From assembly GCA_026991065.1 (NCBI GenBank), contig JALXCG010000090.1, positions 1-8,437 on the forward strand: a DNA stretch of 8,437 nt, read 5' to 3'. Under the pieces are notes generated by a model that saw only the letters and a list, made by a program, of their open reading frames with translations, was not told the origin of the DNA and did not search any database. This DNA comes from Gemmatimonadota bacterium. GTDB lineage: Bacteria; GCA-2686955. Of the stretch, positions 5,386 to 8,437 are shown piece by piece. Every line of letters begins with the position of its first letter. The first letter of the stretch is position 1. A program made the translations under genes and the position numbers.

Positions 5386-8300
5386 GGCCGGCGTGGTGCG
5401 GCCCGGCGTGACGCCGAAGGGGCGAAAGCCCGCCCAATAGTAGGGGTGGCGCCCGGCACCCGGCGTCGACCGCGCGTTGCGCCTGGCCTCTTCCAGCAGC
5501 ACTTGCCGAGCGCTGCGCAGGGCTAGCGCCGGATCCATGGAATGCTCCGCGAGTGCGCGGTAGAAGTGGTCGATGAGTTCCGCGGTCGCCTCATCGGCGG
5601 CACGCCAGAGCGACGCGACCACCGGCCCCGCTCCGGCCTGGGCAAACGCTCGCACCAAGCCCAGCAACCCCTCGGTCGGCGAGAGACGGCCGCCGCCGGC
5701 TTGACAGGCGGTGATCAGTACCAGGGGGCGCCGCCGCAGCGCAATCTCGGCGATCTCATAGGCGAGGAGAAGACCGCATTCGGGAGCACCGGTGCCCAGC
5801 CGATCTCGACTCACGTTGTCGGGATCCCCGGTGGCGGCATTCTCCGGCCCGAGCGCTGCGGCGAGTACCAGGCCGCTGTAGTGAGCGTCATCGAGATCGA
5901 TGAAACCATGGCAGCCCAGGTGAATCAGGCGGGCTGCCGGAGCGTGTTCGCGGTATGCCTCGATGGTAGACTGGGCGCCCGCGAGGTCGACGATGCGAGC
6001 ACCGGGGAAGCAGCGACGTAGAGTTGCCGCTTCCTGGCGAGTTCCCGGCAGGGGACCGAAGCGGCGGCCGGGCGCGAGGTGGGCAGGGCCGACCTCTTCG
6101 GCGGATCCGGCCGCGGCGATGCGCGCACTCTCAACACCGCCCGCAGGAGCGTCATCGGCGCGGCCCAGTGGATCGGTGAGGGCCAGGATTGCGAATCGCT
6201 CTTTCGCGGCGAGTGGATCATTCGCTTGCTCCGCCGCTGAAGCGGATCGCTGGTGGCGCAGTTCGGCGGCAAGCAGCGTGGCAGCGGTGGCGTAGCTGGT
6301 GGCATAGCGTTCGCCGAAATACTCGCACTGGGCGAAATGGGGCGCCTGCTCCCACCGCGGCCACCCCGCCTCGCCGGGAGCGCGCAGCACCAGAATCTCG
6401 AAGGGCAGTTCGTGCAACGGCCCGGAGGGGATCAGAATCAAGCGTTCGATCGCCACTCCGGGGGCCGCCAGTTCCAGCAGCGCTTCGCGCAGCGGCGGCA
6501 GGAGCAGAGCCGAAAGGCGAAGCAGCCGGGCACGATAGCCGAAACGGGGATAGAAGGCGACCCGGCTCTTGCGGGTCAGTGGGCCGACCACTCCCGCGAC
6601 CAGCTCGCGCAGGCGCCGGCGGCCGAGATCCAGGCGCACAAACCGCCAGCCGCGGGCGGCCACCACCCACACAAAGGTGGCAGAAGCGGTGACCAGAAAC
6701 TCGACCAGCGCCTGGTCATCACCCGTGATCAGGTGCTGTCGGGCCGCCGCCAATGAGAGCGGCGGCGTGAGCCCCTGCTCCGCGCTATAGGTGGGGTGGC
6801 GAAACTCGATCTCCTCCAGCAGCCGCTGATGTTCACTGCGCACCTCCGCCAGTTCGGCGACCAGTTCCTGCCGCCGCTCATCGGGCGCTGTGCCACCCTC
6901 CGCGCTGGAGCTGACGCGCGCGCCGCCACCCGCGCCGGCCACCGCCGCGGTCAGCTTCTGGATCCGGCTCTCCAACTCGGCCCGGGCCCGGGCTTCCGCG
7001 GCAGGAATGCGCCACGCCGTGGCTCCCCGCAGAACATGGTCGATGAGGGAGCGCCCCTTGGCCCTCTCGGCAAGGCGAAACGCCCACTCCTGGTCCGCTC
7101 GCGACGCTCGTTCATCGCCAACCAGGAACTCCACCGCGTCCTCGAAAAGCTCCAGCGACTCATCGGCCAGTCGCGTGCGCCGGGCGGCGGGGCCGATCTC
7201 GTGGAGCCAGTGTTCAAAGAGGGACATCGCCTCTTCGTAGGCCTGCTGCGCGGCATCCCGCCGTCCGCGCGCCGCCAGGGCGCGGGCGCGAACGTGGTGG
7301 GCGCGGGAGAGGTCATAGACGTCACCAACCGTGGCGAGCAGGGCGCAGGCCTGTTCGGCATCGGCCAGGGCGGCAACGTGATCGGCGGGAGTAGCGCCGT
7401 TCTGGATCCTGGAGCGAAGAATCAGCGTGGCGCCTTCGCCGTGGCGATCCTCCAATTGGCGATAGAGGCGCAGGGTGCGATCACAGAGCGGTAGCAGTGC
7501 CGTGAGTTCAGCGCCGCGCCGCCAACAGACCTCGGTGAGTGCGCGGTGGGACTGTGCCAGAAGGTGCTGAGACTGCGGAGGGTTCTGCGCGTTGAGAATC
7601 CGCAGGGTGGCGCGGACCGCCGCCTCGGCGCGCTCCAGATCACCGCTGCTGAGATTCAGATTGGCCAATTCATTGTAAATCGTCGCCTCTTTCAGGCGGC
7701 GGTTGCCCTGTCGCGCCAACTGCAGCGCCTCGCCGAGAATCTCCCGGCTGCGTTCGGGAGAGCCGGTGTAGGCTTCGATGCGCGCCCGCGAGAGGAGAGT
7801 CGTGACCCGCCCGTCGATATCGCCCGTGGCTTCGCTCAGGGTGGTGCAGCGCCGGTAGATCGCGCGGGCTTCGCGCAACTCGCCAAGCGTCTCCAGCGCG
7901 GCCGCGTGGGAGACCAGAAACCCGGTCTCGAACCATGGATCTCCGGTGGCGGTGATCGCCGAAAGTACCTCTTCACCAATCTCCACCGCTTTCGCCGTCA
8001 GCCCGCGGCGGCGGTAAACAAAACTCAGGTTGATTTTGCCGGTCGCCTCCAGACGTTGGTCGCCGATTGTCTGGGCGAGCTTGATCACCCGCGACAGCAG
8101 CGCCAGGTTGCGGCGCGGTTTGCCCTGGGCCGCGCAGATACCAGCGAGGCTGTTGCAGGCCAAGGCTGCCAGCCGTCGATTGCCATCCGCCCGAGCACTT
8201 CGCAGCAGGGCAACTTTCTGCCGGATCCCCTCGTCCACCCTACCGTTGGCCACGTCGTGCCCGCTAAGGGCCAGGCGCGTCATGGCGTGCAGTGCCCGGT

Positions 8301-8437
8301 CTCCGACCCGAGCCGCGAGTTCAGCCGCGGCGCGCAGAGAGGGCGGAAGATGCTCGGCGCTCACCACCCACTGCGCGAGAAACGCGAACCAGAGCATCGA
8401 ATCCGCCACCGCGCGCCGATTCCAGGCCCGGCGCCCC
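5371..8437 (-). CDS. TPR-CHAT protein (caspase-like peptidase domain), N-terminus probably off the right edge
   Basis: The frame is open to the right edge. A GTG at 8409 gives 1012 residues (numbering used here), but nine more codons upstream are open and no Shine-Dalgarno precedes the GTG, so the gene is probably cut. Residues about 25-405 are eight or nine TPR units of roughly 40 residues, many with a GD turn between helices (116-117, 156-157, 196-197, 362-363). Residues about 440-545 are the usual CHAT linker with a likely coiled coil (470-535) broken by a Gly/Ser patch. The CHAT domain spans about 555-998: LILIPSGPLHELPFE (657-671), IHLGCHGF (829-836) with catalytic His834, LITACQAGGG (898-907) with catalytic Cys902, then TEGLLGLVRAF, VASLW and HPYYWAGF near the end. 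The His/Cys dyad is intact, so it should be an active clan-CD peptidase regulated by the TPR array. Known TPR-CHAT proteins act in gRAMP/Craspase and gasdermin activation, but no such partner is visible here. Confidence 0.92.
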   Translation of the reverse strand, partial: GRRAWNRRAVADSMLWFAFLAQWVVSAEHLPPSLRAAAELAARVGDRALHAMTRLALSGHDVANGRVDEGIRQKVALLRSARADGNRRLAALACNSLAGICAAQGKPRRNLALLSRVIKLAQTIGDQRLEATGKINLSFVYRRRGLTAKAVEIGEEVLSAITATGDPWFETGFLVSHAAALETLGELREARAIYRRCTTLSEATGDIDGRVTTLLSRARIEAYTGSPERSREILGEALQLARQGNRRLKEATIYNELANLNLSSGDLERAEAAVRATLRILNAQNPPQSQHLLAQSHRALTEVCWRRGAELTALLPLCDRTLRLYRQLEDRHGEGATLILRSRIQNGATPADHVAALADAEQACALLATVGDVYDLSRAHHVRARALAARGRRDAAQQAYEEAMSLFEHWLHEIGPAARRTRLADESLELFEDAVEFLVGDERASRADQEWAFRLAERAKGRSLIDHVLRGATAWRIPAAEARARAELESRIQKLTAAVAGAGGGARVSSSAEGGTAPDERRQELVAELAEVRSEHQRLLEEIEFRHPTYSAEQGLTPPLSLAAARQHLITGDDQALVEFLVTASATFVWVVAARGWRFVRLDLGRRRLRELVAGVVGPLTRKSRVAFYPRFGYRARLLRLSALLLPPLREALLELAAPGVAIERLILIPSGPLHELPFEILVLRAPGEAGWPRWEQAPHFAQCEYFGERYATSYATAATLLAAELRHQRSASAAEQANDPLAAKERFAILALTDPLGRADDAPAGGVESARIAAAGSAEEVGPAHLAPGRRFGPLPGTRQEAATLRRCFPGARIVDLAGAQSTIEAYREHAPAARLIHLGCHGFIDLDDAHYSGLVLAAALGPENAATGDPDNVSRDRLGTGAPECGLLLAYEIAEIALRRRPLVLITACQAGGGRLSPTEGLLGLVRAFAQAGAGPVVASLWRAADEATAELIDHFYRALAEHSMDPALALRSARQVLLEEARRNARSTPGAGRHPYYWAGFRPFGVTPGRTTPASICR

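Noticed and set aside
5404-5431. Two small hairpins (CGGCG-TGA-CGCCG and GGGC-GAAA-GCCC) just after the XRE stop, considered as its terminator
   Set aside because: They lie in the coding end of the CHAT gene, have no T-run, and short G+C stems are frequent in this DNA.
6796-7494. A 232-codon plus-strand frame inside the CHAT gene
   Set aside because: Gly/Ala/Arg-rich shadow of the TPR-coding strand with no recognisable domain or ribosome binding site.
1-8437. CRISPR arrays, tRNA or rRNA genes, transposases and attachment sites
   Set aside because: No regularly spaced direct repeats, cloverleaf-like segments, transposase motifs or terminal inverted repeats were seen on reading both strands.

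Overview
The window is G+C-rich bacterial DNA with six protein-coding genes and no RNA gene, CRISPR array or insertion sequence that I can see. The organism is most likely an uncultured environmental bacterium of the FCB superphylum, of the Krumholzibacteria/Eisenbacteria/Latescibacteria kind. This rests on an exported nuclease ending in a FlgD-like/type 9-style C-terminal tail (PNPFNP start, SGVY motif, VLLK end), an exported FG-GAP propeller, an exported formylglycine-generating-enzyme-like protein and a large TPR-CHAT protein, a combination common in those genomes. It is an inference from gene content, not a placement. Layout from left to right: (1) 1-438, minus, the N-terminal part of an exported FGE/SUMF1-type protein cut by the left edge. 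(2) 439-563, a short divergent control region with an AT-rich island. (3) 564-1937, plus, an exported FG-GAP protein with seven calcium-loop repeats about 60 residues apart, which suggests a complete seven-bladed propeller. (4) 1980-3113, minus, an exported endonuclease I family nuclease with a C-terminal sorting-type domain. (5) 3235-4527, plus, a complete fold-type I PLP-dependent aminotransferase. (6) 4645-5385, plus, a DNA-binding protein with an AT-hook, an XRE-type helix-turn-helix, an Ala-rich linker and a TPR-like tail. (7) 5371 to the right edge, minus, a long TPR-CHAT protein with an intact His/Cys dyad, probably missing its N-terminus beyond the edge. How the genes relate: strands run - + - + + -, so nearly every gene must be transcribed on its own. 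Only the aminotransferase and the XRE gene could be co-transcribed, and a 117-base gap with its own promoter-like signals lies between them. The left three products are secreted or cell-surface proteins. The right pair, XRE regulator and TPR-CHAT peptidase-like protein, converge with a 15-base overlap of their 3' ends. Both carry TPR-type helices, and they are the best candidate in the window for an unrecognised signalling or defence module, though nothing in the sequence proves that they work together.
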